The translations under genes were made by a program, and so were the position numbers. The notes under the pieces are model-generated. The model was not told where the DNA came from, did not search any database, and worked only from the letters and a program-made list of their open reading frames with translations. Of a stretch of DNA of 64,000 bases, positions 7,816-15,762 are shown piece by piece (within the stretch, counting starts at the first letter, position 1; every line of letters begins with the position of its first letter). Source of the stretch: Roseicella sp. DB1501 (GTDB taxonomy: Bacteria; Pseudomonadota; Alphaproteobacteria; Acetobacterales; Acetobacteraceae); assembly GCF_013112485.1 (NCBI RefSeq), contig NZ_JABFHG010000001.1:186001-250000 (forward strand), written 5' to 3'.

Positions 7816-8193
7816 TCAGCAGCCCTGCTCGGCGCCGCGCGCGGCGCCCGCCTCGCGGATCATCGCCGCCAGCCGGTCGGGTGCGAAGGGCTTCTGCAGG
7901 AAATGCTCGCGCCGGCCGCCGTTCCGCCTGGCCGGCTCCGGCGCGGCGCCGCTGATCAGGATGACCTCGACATCGGGATGCCGCGCCCGCGCCATCTCCG
8001 CGAGGTCGAAGCCGTTCAGCCCGGCGCCGAGATTGATGTCCGCCACCAGCACGTCCGGCACCTGCCCGGCGCCGAGCAGGATCAGCGCATCCTCGGCATT
8101 GGCCAGCCCGTCTACCTCGAACCCGTCGCCGTCCAGCGTCTCGGACAGCAGGTTCCGCACCAGCGCGTCGTCCTCGATCAGCAAAACCCGCAT
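7816..8193 (-). CDS. Single-domain response regulator (receiver only)
   Basis: 125 residues, CheY-like, with no output domain. The acidic pocket is E7-D8-D9, the phosphoacceptor Asp52 (VADINLG), Ser81 takes the place of the conserved Ser/Thr (LISGA), and Lys101 lies in FLQKPF. The sequence type (IEDDALVRNLLSETL, GFDLA, FLQKPF) matches receivers paired with HWE/HisKA_2 kinases in alphaproteobacteria. The ATG at 8193 has AGGAAGGAG upstream. There is no kinase gene beside it; the nearest HisKA_2 kinase is at 46 kb. It is convergent with asd, with only 30 bases between. Confidence 0.9.
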   Translation of the reverse strand: MRVLLIEDDALVRNLLSETLDGDGFEVDGLANAEDALILLGAGQVPDVLVADINLGAGLNGFDLAEMARARHPDVEVILISGAAPEPARRNGGRREHFLQKPFAPDRLAAMIREAGAARGAEQGC

Positions 8194-8218
8194 CGGCTCT
8201 CCTTCCTGCCCGTCGGCC

Positions 8219-8242
8219 CGGCCGCCGGCGCGCCGGCGGCCG
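8219..8242. repeat. Perfect 24-bp palindrome
   Basis: Bases 8219-8242 read the same on both strands (centre GGCGCGCC, flanked by CGGCCGCC and GGCGGCCG). It lies in the gap between a receiver gene and the upstream lipoprotein gene, 26 bases before the receiver start. It could be an operator for a dimeric protein, or a hairpin in the leader RNA. Confidence 0.4.
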
Positions 8243-8340
8243 CTCGACGGCAAGCCCCGCGCCCCTATATGCCGGGGCAACGCATCAGGCCGCGGAAGGA
8301 TCGCCCCTCCCTTCGATCGACAGGCTGCCCAGCCCGGCCA

Positions 8341-8820
8341 TCAGAGCCGGCAGGCCGCGTCCAGGAAGGCGGCGATGAGGGTGCCAGGCCGCACCCCGCG
8401 CTCGCCGGTGTCCCGTGGCCGCTCCTCCAGCTCGAGCCCGGCGGCGTCGGCTTCGCGGTACCAGTTGCCCTCGATCGGATTCCAGCTCTGCTCGGCGCAG
8501 CGGTAATCGGCGAGGAAGGCGACGCTGCGAGCCTGGCCGCCCGTCTCCGGCAAGCGGATCGGCGCGGCGAGGTCGAGGACGATCCAGACCCGCCGCACCC
8601 CCTCCCGCCAATGCGCGACCTCGGAGGCGGCGAAGGCGCCGGCGATGCCGCCGCGCCGGTCGAGCGGGATCGACTGCCAGGCGGCGCGCGGCGCCAGGGT
8701 GAGCGCCGGCGGCTGCGGCCCGGCGGGAGCCGCGGGCGGCGCGGCCGGCGGGACGCATCCCAACAGCGGCAGCAAGGCGAGCAGGCCGATGCAGGGGCGG
8801 GTCAGGCCGGTCAAGCGCAT
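8341..8820 (-). CDS. Putative lipoprotein, surface-adhesin-E-like
   Basis: 159 residues. A lipoprotein signal runs through hydrophobic GLLALLPLLGC with the lipid-attachment Cys22, then a Pro/Ala linker. The mature part (about residues 45-159) contains WIVLDLAAP, RSVAFLADYRCAEQSWNPIEGNWYREADAAG and ends PGTLIAAFLDAACRL. The pattern of a reported tyrosine/tryptophan around a conserved cysteine pair resembles proteins annotated as surface-adhesin E-like, but I rate that weak. Location: probably periplasm-facing membrane. Confidence 0.65.
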   Translation of the reverse strand: MRLTGLTRPCIGLLALLPLLGCVPPAAPPAAPAGPQPPALTLAPRAAWQSIPLDRRGGIAGAFAASEVAHWREGVRRVWIVLDLAAPIRLPETGGQARSVAFLADYRCAEQSWNPIEGNWYREADAAGLELEERPRDTGERGVRPGTLIAAFLDAACRL

Positions 8821-8983
8821 GTCCAGTGGCTCCGGGGCGATCGGCGGCAGGGCGGCCGCGATCAGGGGGCGAGGAGGCGCGGGTCTGCACCGCCGAGGCG
8901 CGCAACGCCACCCCCTCTTCCGGTTCCTCAGGAGGCGCGGCGCATGCCGCCCCGTTCCCGCCGCGTCGCCCGCTTCCTGGCAG

Positions 8984-9035
8984 CGGACCGGTCCCTCGAC
9001 CGGTCCGGGGCCGCGAAGGGGCGCCGCAGGCGGGC
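8984..9035 (+). repeat. C-family repeat, truncated copy (C-2)
   Basis: Only module C1 is present: CGGACCGGT (8984-8992), loop CCCTCG, ACCGGTCCG (8999-9007), a perfect 9-bp stem, followed by GGGGCCGCGAAGGGGC as in the copies at 2.3 and 53.9 kb. Modules C2 and C3 are missing. It abuts the stop of the L,D-transpeptidase gene. Confidence 0.6.
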
Positions 9036-9040
9036 CAGCC

Positions 9041-10660
9041 TCAATGCGTGCGCAGCTCGGCCAGCCGCGGCAGGCGCGGCGCGTCGAGGGCGCGGGCATA
9101 GGCCTCGTCGAGCCCGTAGAGGTCCGGCCGGATGCGCACCTCGCCGCCCTCGATCGTCACCGTGGTGTAGTGCAGCCGCACCGGGATCGACCGGCCAACC
9201 GTCATGACCGCCGTCTGGCGCCCGGCCAGCACCTGCTCGACCCGCGCCCGGTCCCAGCCGGGCGTGCCCTGCAGCGCGATGCCGAGCAGCTCCATCGGCT
9301 TCTCCAGCCGGATGCAGCCGGAGGAGAAAGCCCGCTCGGCGCGGCGGAAGAGGCCGCGATCCGGCGTGTCGTGCATGAAGATGTCCTCGCCGTTCGGGAT
9401 CACGAACTTGATCCGGCCGAGGGCATTGGCGTCGCCGGCATCCTGGCGGATGAGGTAGGGGAAGCGGTCCTTCTGCACGCTGCGCCAGTCGATGGCCAGC
9501 GGGTCGAGCTCGACGCGCTGGCCGTCGGCGAAGCCGTAGACGCGGAAGCCCTTCTCCATCATGGCGCGCGGGTTGGCGCGGAATTTCGGCAGCAGGTCCT
9601 CGCGCGCGTTGCGCTCCGGCACGCCCCAGGGCGGGTTGAACATCACCGAGGTGAGGCGCACCCGCATCACCGGCGTCGGCCGCGCCGGCTTGCCGACGAT
9701 GACCGCCATCTCCAGCGCCACCCGGCCGGCCTCGATCACCTGCAGGCGCTGCCAGGGGATGTTGACCTCGATGCGCCGGTCGGCGCCGGGCGGGGCCGTG
9801 GCGCGGCGCATGTCGAGGGCGACCCGGAGCTGGCGGACCGCGACCTCCGCCGGGCGGTTGAGCGCGGCGAAGGTCATGCGGCCGATCCGGCCGTCCGGCT
9901 CCAGCCCCTCGCCCGCCTGGAAGCGCTGCACCGCGGCGACCAGCGCCTCGTCATAGACCAGAGGATCCTCGGGCGCGGCGGCGGCCAGCGCCGGATCGAC
10001 GGCGGCGAGGCGCGCCCGCAGCGCCGGCACCCGCTCGGCATCGGCCATGCCCGGCTCCAGCGCCTCGATCCCTGGCATGGGCGGCACCACCGGCCAGCCC
10101 CCGGCCGCGACCCGGGCGCGGGCGGCGGCGAGCGCACGCTTCAGCGGCGCGGCGCCGGGCGGCAGCAGCGCCGCCCGCTCGATTACCACGGCCGGCTCCG
10201 GCGCGGCGGCCAGCTCCGCCACCCAGGGCGCGAGCGGCAGGGAGGCGGTCTCGCGGCGGATATCCGGCCGGTTCGGCAGCTCCCGCACCCGGCCGTGCAG
10301 CAGGTCGGCCAGCGCCGCCACCGCGGCATGGCGCAGCGCCGCGGCATAGCCGGCCGGATCGGTGCGGGCGAGCGCATCGGGCGGGATGGCGTAGTCGCGC
10401 GGCTCCAGCCCGTCCTCGGCCAGCCGCTGCAGGCGCTGCGCGAGCCGCTGCTGCGCCTCGATCCCCGATACGCCCCCTGGCGCGACCCCTGGCGCGACCC
10501 CTGCTGGCACGACCATCGCCGCCCCGCCTGGCGTGGCGCCCCGGGCGGGCGCGCCGGGCGGCGGCGAGGCATGGGCCAGGGGCGCCGCGACCAGGGCAGC
10601 GGCGGCCGGGGCGGTGAGCCGGGCAAGGGCAAGCAGGATGCGCACGATACAGTGATACAT
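9041..10660 (-). CDS. L,D-transpeptidase (YcbB/LdtD type)
   Basis: 539 residues. A signal peptide (hydrophobic stretch to about residue 32, ending AHA) precedes a Pro/Gly-rich linker containing GVAPGVAPG from a short DNA repeat. About residues 65-260 form the family's substrate domain. A peptidoglycan-binding motif (VQRFQAGEGLEPDGRIGRMTFAALN) follows, then the YkuD catalytic domain with HDTPDRGLFRRAERAFSSGC and IRLEKP, where His and Cys are catalytic. It crosslinks meso-diaminopimelate residues 3->3 in the periplasmic wall. ATG at 10660 is chosen because it gives a complete signal peptide. The neighbouring lipoprotein is on the same strand, but 220 bases separate them. Confidence 0.92.
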   Translation of the reverse strand: MYHCIVRILLALARLTAPAAAALVAAPLAHASPPPGAPARGATPGGAAMVVPAGVAPGVAPGGVSGIEAQQRLAQRLQRLAEDGLEPRDYAIPPDALARTDPAGYAAALRHAAVAALADLLHGRVRELPNRPDIRRETASLPLAPWVAELAAAPEPAVVIERAALLPPGAAPLKRALAAARARVAAGGWPVVPPMPGIEALEPGMADAERVPALRARLAAVDPALAAAAPEDPLVYDEALVAAVQRFQAGEGLEPDGRIGRMTFAALNRPAEVAVRQLRVALDMRRATAPPGADRRIEVNIPWQRLQVIEAGRVALEMAVIVGKPARPTPVMRVRLTSVMFNPPWGVPERNAREDLLPKFRANPRAMMEKGFRVYGFADGQRVELDPLAIDWRSVQKDRFPYLIRQDAGDANALGRIKFVIPNGEDIFMHDTPDRGLFRRAERAFSSGCIRLEKPMELLGIALQGTPGWDRARVEQVLAGRQTAVMTVGRSIPVRLHYTTVTIEGGEVRIRPDLYGLDEAYARALDAPRLPRLAELRTH

Positions 10661-10770
10661 GGCGGCACCCGGCGCCGCCAAGCACAAGCGGCGGCGGGCC
10701 GGGCCGGGCCGCCGCGTTGACGCGCCCGCCCACCCGCGGGAGCCTCGGCCGCCCTCCGGGAGTCCGCGCC

Positions 10771-12132
10771 ATGAGCCCGCTCGATCCGATCGCCCCGCCG
10801 CAGGCCGCACATGGCCGCAACAGCGACCTTGAGGCGGCGCTGGCCGAGGCGCGGGAGGCCTATGCCGCGGCGCGGCCGGAAAGCGCCGCCATCCATGCCC
10901 GGGCGCGCGAGGTCATGCCCGGCGGCAATACCCGCAGCGTGCTGTTCTACGCCCCCTTCCCCACCGCCATGCGGCGCGGCGAGGGCGCCCGGCTCTGGGA
11001 TGCCGATGGCCGCGAGTATCTGGACCTGCTCGGCGAGTACAGCGCCGGGCTGTTCGGCCATTCCGAGCGGCGGATCCTGGCGGCGGTGAAAGCCGCCCTC
11101 GATGCCGGGATCAATCTCGGCGCAGTCGGCGAGGCGGAGGCGCGGCTCGCCGGGCTGATCGCGGGGCGCTTCCCCTCGATCGAACAGGTGCGCTTCACCA
11201 ACAGCGGCACCGAGGCAAATCTGATGGCGCTCGCCGCCGCCCGCGCCTTCACCGGCCGGCCGAAGACCCTGGTGATGCGCGGCGGCTACCATGGCGGCGT
11301 GCTGACCTTCGCCAGCGAGCGGAACCCGGTGAACCTGCCGATCCCGCTGGCCTTCACCGATTACAACGATCCGGAGAGGGCGACGCGCGACATCCTCGCC
11401 GAGGGGGACGGGCTCGCCGCCGTGCTGGTCGAGCCCATGCTCGGCTCCGGCGGCTGCATCCCGGCGAGCGAGGCCTTCCTGCGGGCGCTGCGCGAGGCGA
11501 CGCGGCGGACCGGCGCGGTGCTGGTCTTCGACGAGGTGATGACCAGCCGGCACGGCCCTGCCGGGCTGCAGGGCATGACAGGCGTCACTCCGGACATGAC
11601 GACGCTTGGCAAGTACATGGCGGGCGGGATGAGCTTCGGCGCCTTCGGCGGCCGGCGCGAGATCATGGCGGTGTTCGACGGCCACCGGCCGGGGACGCTG
11701 CCGCATGCCGGCACCTTCAACAACAATGTCTGGTCGATGGCGGCCGGCTGCGTCGCCATGGGCGAGATCTTCACCCCCGCCGTCGCCGAGGCGCATTACG
11801 CCCGCGGCGAGGCGCTGCGCGCGGCGCTGAACGAGGCCTGCCGGCGCGCCGGCGGGGCGATGCAGTTCACCGGCCGCGGCTCCATGCTGACGGCGCATTT
11901 CCGCCCCGGCCCGATCACCGCCCCCTATGCCGCGGGCCCGGCCGAGGACGGGCTGCGGGAGCTCTTCTTCTTCGACATGCTGGCCGCCGGCATCTACCTC
12001 GCCCGGCGCGGCATGGCGGCGCTCTCCCTGGCCGTGACGGAGGCGGACGGCGCCCGCTTCCTCGCCGCGGTGGAGGAGTTCCTGGCGGCGCGCGGCCCGC
12101 TGCTGGCGGCGGGGAGCCCGGCGCAGGGATGA
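10771..12132 (+). CDS. Class III aminotransferase (glutamate-1-semialdehyde mutase-like)
   Basis: 453 residues, PLP enzyme. The cofactor lysine is Lys281 (TTLGKYMAGG), and the ring-binding Asp254 is in VLVFDEVMTSR. RFTNSGTEANLMALAAARA and RGGYHGGVLTF are family motifs. It resembles glutamate-1-semialdehyde aminomutase, but alphaproteobacteria make 5-aminolevulinate by ALA synthase, and the Lys281 environment here is of the general GSA-like aminotransferase group. An amine or amino-acid catabolic role is more likely than haem synthesis. ATG at 10771 lies 6 bases after a weak GGGAG. Divergent from the L,D-transpeptidase. Confidence 0.85.
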   Translation: MSPLDPIAPPQAAHGRNSDLEAALAEAREAYAAARPESAAIHARAREVMPGGNTRSVLFYAPFPTAMRRGEGARLWDADGREYLDLLGEYSAGLFGHSERRILAAVKAALDAGINLGAVGEAEARLAGLIAGRFPSIEQVRFTNSGTEANLMALAAARAFTGRPKTLVMRGGYHGGVLTFASERNPVNLPIPLAFTDYNDPERATRDILAEGDGLAAVLVEPMLGSGGCIPASEAFLRALREATRRTGAVLVFDEVMTSRHGPAGLQGMTGVTPDMTTLGKYMAGGMSFGAFGGRREIMAVFDGHRPGTLPHAGTFNNNVWSMAAGCVAMGEIFTPAVAEAHYARGEALRAALNEACRRAGGAMQFTGRGSMLTAHFRPGPITAPYAAGPAEDGLRELFFFDMLAAGIYLARRGMAALSLAVTEADGARFLAAVEEFLAARGPLLAAGSPAQG

Positions 12133-12202
12133 ATTCCGCCGACCGGGCGTTTCCGCATCCCGGCCTTCTGCTCTACCCTGGGGGTGGCCCGAGGAGACCC
12201 CC

Positions 12203-12982
12203 ATGTCGACGTCCATCGCCGGACACCACCGCCTGTCCAACCAGGCGCGCCGGGTCATGCTGCTCACCGGCGCCTCGCGCGGGATCGGCCATGCCACGGT
12301 GAAGGTGTTCTCCGCCGCCGGCTGGCGGGTCATCACCGTCTCGCGGCAGCCCTTCCCCGAGGAATGCCCCTGGGCCATGGGCCCCGAGGACCATATCCAG
12401 TGCGACCTGGCGAGCCCGGAGGACACCGAGCGCGCCATCGCCGAGATCCGTCAGCGGCTGGAGCCGGAGGGCGGCCGGCTGGATGCGCTGGTGAACAATG
12501 CCGGCATCTCGCCGAAGGGGGCGGCCGGCGCCCGGCTCGGCACCATCCAGACCGCGCTCGACGACTGGAAATGGGTGTTCCAGGTGAATTTCTTCTCCTC
12601 GATCATGCTCGCGCGCGGGCTGATCGAGGAGCTGCAGCGCACCCGTGGCGCGGTGGTGAACGTCACCAGCATCGCCGGCAGCCGGGTGCATCCCTTCGCC
12701 GGCGCCGCCTATGCCACCTCCAAGGCGGCGCTGATGGCCCTGACGCGCGAGATGGCGCATGACTTCGGCCCGCTCGGCATCCGGGTGAACGCGCTGAGCC
12801 CGGGCGAGATCGACACCTCCATCCTCTCGCCCGGGACGGAGAAGATCGTCGAGGAGCAGATCCCGCTGCGCCGCCTCGGCAAGCCGGCCGAGGTGGCCAA
12901 GGCGATCTACTTCCTCTGCACCGAGGCCTCCTCCTATGTGAACGGGGCGGAGATCCATGTGAATGGCGGCCAGCACGTCTGA
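12203..12982 (+). CDS. SDR family NAD(P)-dependent oxidoreductase
   Basis: 259 residues. Rossmann motif TGASRGIG at residues 22-29, NNAGIS for the central strand, catalytic Ser in VNVTSIAGS and Tyr-x3-Lys in AAYATSK. The end (ASSYVNGAEIHVNGGQHV) is classical for FabG-like SDRs. The ATG at 12203 follows GAGGAGACC. The substrate is unknown. The last 20 bases overlap the start of the mlaA-type gene, so the two are probably translated together, although no functional link is evident. Confidence 0.9.
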   Translation: MSTSIAGHHRLSNQARRVMLLTGASRGIGHATVKVFSAAGWRVITVSRQPFPEECPWAMGPEDHIQCDLASPEDTERAIAEIRQRLEPEGGRLDALVNNAGISPKGAAGARLGTIQTALDDWKWVFQVNFFSSIMLARGLIEELQRTRGAVVNVTSIAGSRVHPFAGAAYATSKAALMALTREMAHDFGPLGIRVNALSPGEIDTSILSPGTEKIVEEQIPLRRLGKPAEVAKAIYFLCTEASSYVNGAEIHVNGGQHV

Positions 12983-13811
12983 GCCGGGCAAGGGCGGGCG
13001 CGGCATCCGGCCATGGCGCGCGGCCGCCCCGCTCGGCCTCCTGCTCCTCGCCCTGGCCGGCTGCGCGACGCCGCCGCCGGCCTCCGACCCGGAGGCGCTG
13101 GCCGAGTTCAGGGCCAACAACGACCCCTTGGAGCCGGCGAACCGCAAGCTCTACGCCGCCAATGAATGGCTCGACCGGGCCGTGACCCGGCCGGTCGCGG
13201 TGGAGTATCGCCGCGCCGTGCCGCGGCCGGTGCGCAGCGGCATCCGCAACGTCCTGAACAACATCCGCAGCCCGGTGATCCTGTTCAACGACATGCTGCA
13301 GGGCGAGCCGCGCCGCGCCGGCGACACGCTCGGGCGCTTCCTGCTCAACACCACGGTCGGCGTCGCTGGCATCTTCGACGTCGCCGACAGCTGGTTCGGC
13401 GTGCCGCGCCACACCGAGGATTTCGGCCAGACCATGGCGGTCTGGGGCGTCGGCGAGGGCCCCTACGTCTTCCTGCCGCTCTTCGGCCCGACCAATCCGC
13501 GCGACCTCGCGGGCTCGACCGTCGACGGCTCGGCCAACCTGATCACCTGGTTCGGCCAGGGCGCCGTGGTGGACGCGCTGCGCACCACCCGCGGCGCGAT
13601 GAGCCTGGTCGATACCCGCGAGGCGCTGATCGATCCGGTGGACGAGCTGCGCCGCAGCTCGCTCGACCCCTATGTCACCTATCGCAGCGCCTACCGGCAG
13701 CGGCGGCAGGCGGATATCGAGAACCGGCTCGGCCCGGCGGTGACCAGCAGCACCGGCGCCTTCCTGCCGACGCCCGCCCCGAAGGAACCGCCCGGCACCA
13801 CGCCGCCCTGA
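12963..13811 (+). CDS. mlaA: MlaA/VacJ family outer-membrane lipoprotein
   Basis: 282 residues. A signal with lipobox LALAGC (Cys34) precedes the VacJ domain: FRANNDPLEPANRKLYAANEWLD, RSGIRNVLNNIRSPVILFNDMLQGE, RFLLNTTVGVAGIFDVAD and TEDFGQTMAVWGVGEGPYVFLPLFGP, all diagnostic. MlaA removes mislocalised phospholipids from the outer leaflet and passes them to MlaC. No mlaBCDEF genes are nearby. The tail after residue 255 is Pro/Thr rich. It overlaps the upstream SDR by 20 bases. Confidence 0.95.
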   Translation: MAASTSEPGKGGRGIRPWRAAAPLGLLLLALAGCATPPPASDPEALAEFRANNDPLEPANRKLYAANEWLDRAVTRPVAVEYRRAVPRPVRSGIRNVLNNIRSPVILFNDMLQGEPRRAGDTLGRFLLNTTVGVAGIFDVADSWFGVPRHTEDFGQTMAVWGVGEGPYVFLPLFGPTNPRDLAGSTVDGSANLITWFGQGAVVDALRTTRGAMSLVDTREALIDPVDELRRSSLDPYVTYRSAYRQRRQADIENRLGPAVTSSTGAFLPTPAPKEPPGTTPP

Positions 13812-13826
13812 AGATCCCCATCGGAA

Positions 13827-13931
13827 CCGTCGCCGCCCGGTGCCCTGCCGCGGCAGGCTGTGACGCGCTCGGGCCGTGGGGCGAATCACAGGGTCCGCGC
13901 GAAGCCGCTTCGCGGCTTCGCGGGGAGTTCC
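13827..13931 (-). repeat. AB-family composite palindromic repeat (AB-1), reverse orientation
   Basis: Module A is a perfect hairpin with an 11-bp stem (CGCGAAGCCGC 13898-13908, loop TTC, GCGGCTTCGCG 13912-13922). Module B is at 13827-13864 and reads on the minus strand GTCACAGCCTGCCGCGGC then AGGGCACCGGGCGGCGACGG, with the inner stem shortened. GGAACTCCCC on the minus strand follows the TAG stop of the SDR at 13932 directly. It separates two convergent genes (mlaA and SDR). Confidence 0.7.
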
Positions 13932-14669
13932 CTACCGTCCGCCGCCGACCGGCAGCAGCGCGCCGCTGACATAGCTCGCGGCGTCGGAGAGCAGCCAGAG
14001 CACCGCCTCCGCCACCTCCTCGGCGCTGCCGCCGCGGGCGAGCGGCACGCCGGCCGACATGCGCTCGACCCGGTCCGGCATGCCGGCATTGGCGTGCAGC
14101 TCGGTGTCGATCAGCCCGGGATTGACGGCATTCACCCGGATGTTCTGCGGCCCGACCTCCCTGGCGAGGCCGATGGTGAGCGTGTCCACCGCCCCCTTGG
14201 TCGCGGCGTAGTGGATCCACTCGCCGGCGCCGCCGAGCGCGGAGGCGCGCGAGGAGATGTTGACGATCGACCCGCCGGAGGGCAGCCGCGCCAGCGCCGC
14301 GCGGCAGCAGGCGGCGAGGCCGAGGACATTGGTGCGGAACACCCTCTCCCAGACCTCGTCCGTGCTGTCGCGCAGCAGCGCCTTCGGCCCGGTGATGCCG
14401 GCATTGTTCACCAGCCCGTCGAGCCGGCCGAACTGCCGGTCCACCGCCTCGAAGGTGACGGCGACCGCCTTCGGATTGCCGACATCGGCCTGCATCGCCA
14501 GCGTGCGCGCCCCGGCCGCCTTCGCCGCCGCCTCGGTCTCCGCCGCACGCGCCGCATTGCCGGCATAGGTGAAGGCGACGTCGTAGCCGCGCGCCGCGGC
14601 CAGCCGCACCACCGCGGCGCCGATGCCGCGCCCGCCGCCGGTCACCAGCAGCACCTTCCGTTCCGTCAT
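13932..14669 (-). CDS. SDR family oxidoreductase
   Basis: 245 residues. Motifs: TGGGRGIG near residue 11, NNAGITG, SIVNISSRAS with the catalytic Ser, and YAATKGA with Tyr and Lys. The C-terminus SYVSGALLPVGGGR is typical. It is close to glucose/ribitol-type and FabG-like NADP-dependent SDRs; the substrate cannot be assigned. The ATG at 14669 follows GGGGAGGG; another in-frame ATG four codons upstream is possible. Divergent from the Bug receptor gene. Confidence 0.9.
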   Translation of the reverse strand: MTERKVLLVTGGGRGIGAAVVRLAAARGYDVAFTYAGNAARAAETEAAAKAAGARTLAMQADVGNPKAVAVTFEAVDRQFGRLDGLVNNAGITGPKALLRDSTDEVWERVFRTNVLGLAACCRAALARLPSGGSIVNISSRASALGGAGEWIHYAATKGAVDTLTIGLAREVGPQNIRVNAVNPGLIDTELHANAGMPDRVERMSAGVPLARGGSAEEVAEAVLWLLSDAASYVSGALLPVGGGR

Positions 14670-14766
14670 GGCCCTCCCCATCCCTGCGCTTTGCGGGCAG
14701 CATAGGGCCGAGACGAGCGAGGAGGGAGAGGATGTCCAGGAAAGGCCGCGTCCGCGACGCGGCGGG

Positions 14767-15762
14767 ATGCGCCGCATGCCGGTAGGCGGCAGCGGCCCCC
14801 GGCGGCGCGCGCTGCTCGCGGCCGCCCTCGCGGCGCCGGCCACGGTGCCGCGCCGCGCCGCCGCGCAGACGCGGGTCCTTCGCCTCGTCCTCGGCTTCCC
14901 GCCTGGCGGCTCGGCGGATTTCCTCGGCCGCGCCATGGCCGAGCCGCTCGGCGCCGCGCTCGGCGCGACGGTGGTGATCGACAACCGCCCCGGCGCCGGA
15001 TCCAACCTCGCCACCGAGCATGTCGCGCGCGCCGAGGCGGACGGTTCGGTGCTGCTGCTCGGCGGCAATTTCAGCCACGCGGTCAACCCGGTGATGTACC
15101 GGCGCGTGGCCTTCGACCCGATCGCCGATTTCACCGCCATCGGCCGCGTCTGCGACCTGCCGACGGTCATCGCGGTGAGCGCGGCGAGCGGCATCGCCAG
15201 CCTCGCCGATCTCCTCGCCCGCATGCGGGCCGAGCCGGGGCGCTGGAATTACGGCACGCCGGGCATCGGCACGCCGAGCCATCTCGCCGGCGCCAAATTC
15301 GCGCGGGTGACGGGGCTCGACTGGACGCATGTGCCCTTCCGCGGCGGCGCCCCCTCCCTCACCGCCCTGCTCGCCGGCGATATCGAGGTGATCATCGCCA
15401 CCCCGCCGGTGATCCTGCCGCATGTCCGCGCCGGCAAGGCGGTCGCCCTCTGCCTCACCACGGCGGCACCCTCCGCCGCCATCCCGGACGTGCCCGGCGC
15501 GGCGGAGGCCGGGCTGCCCGGGCTCGACATCGCCGGCTGGTACGGGATCTGGGCGCCGGCGCGCCTGCCCGCGCTGCAGCGCGACCGCGCCTTCGCCGCG
15601 CTCGGCAAGACGCTGGCTGATCCCGCGGTGCGGGCGCGCTTCGCCGGCGAGGGGCTGCGCGCCTGGCCGAGCGAGAGCCCGGCGGAATTCGACGCCTTCA
15701 TCCGCCAGCAGATGCCCTTCTGGGCCGAGGTCGTGCGCGACGCAGGAGCAACCGCCGAATGA
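14767..15762 (+). CDS. Tripartite tricarboxylate transporter substrate-binding protein (Bug family)
   Basis: 331 residues. The N-terminus has arginines (PRRRALLAAALAAP) before a hydrophobic stretch, so export may use the Tat or Sec route. The fold signature of Bug proteins is clear: LVLGFPPGGSADFLGRAMAEPL, VVIDNRPGAGSNLATEHVARAEADG, WNYGTPGIGTPSHLAG, HVPFRGGAPSLTALLAGDIEVI, and DIAGWYGIWAPARLP. These periplasmic receptors bind carboxylates. No TctA/TctB membrane genes are adjacent. The gene overlaps the next by ATGA, linking it to an iron alcohol dehydrogenase. Start could also be the ATG at 14776. Confidence 0.92.
   Translation: MRRMPVGGSGPRRRALLAAALAAPATVPRRAAAQTRVLRLVLGFPPGGSADFLGRAMAEPLGAALGATVVIDNRPGAGSNLATEHVARAEADGSVLLLGGNFSHAVNPVMYRRVAFDPIADFTAIGRVCDLPTVIAVSAASGIASLADLLARMRAEPGRWNYGTPGIGTPSHLAGAKFARVTGLDWTHVPFRGGAPSLTALLAGDIEVIIATPPVILPHVRAGKAVALCLTTAAPSAAIPDVPGAAEAGLPGLDIAGWYGIWAPARLPALQRDRAFAALGKTLADPAVRARFAGEGLRAWPSESPAEFDAFIRQQMPFWAEVVRDAGATAE

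Noticed and set aside
7903-10720. Frames of 434 and 691 codons on the plus strand over the receiver, lipoprotein and L,D-transpeptidase genes
   Set aside because: Shadows of well-supported minus-strand genes.
10771-12132. Naming the class III aminotransferase hemL
   Set aside because: Alphaproteobacteria use ALA synthase; the protein is only GSA-like and lacks hem neighbours.
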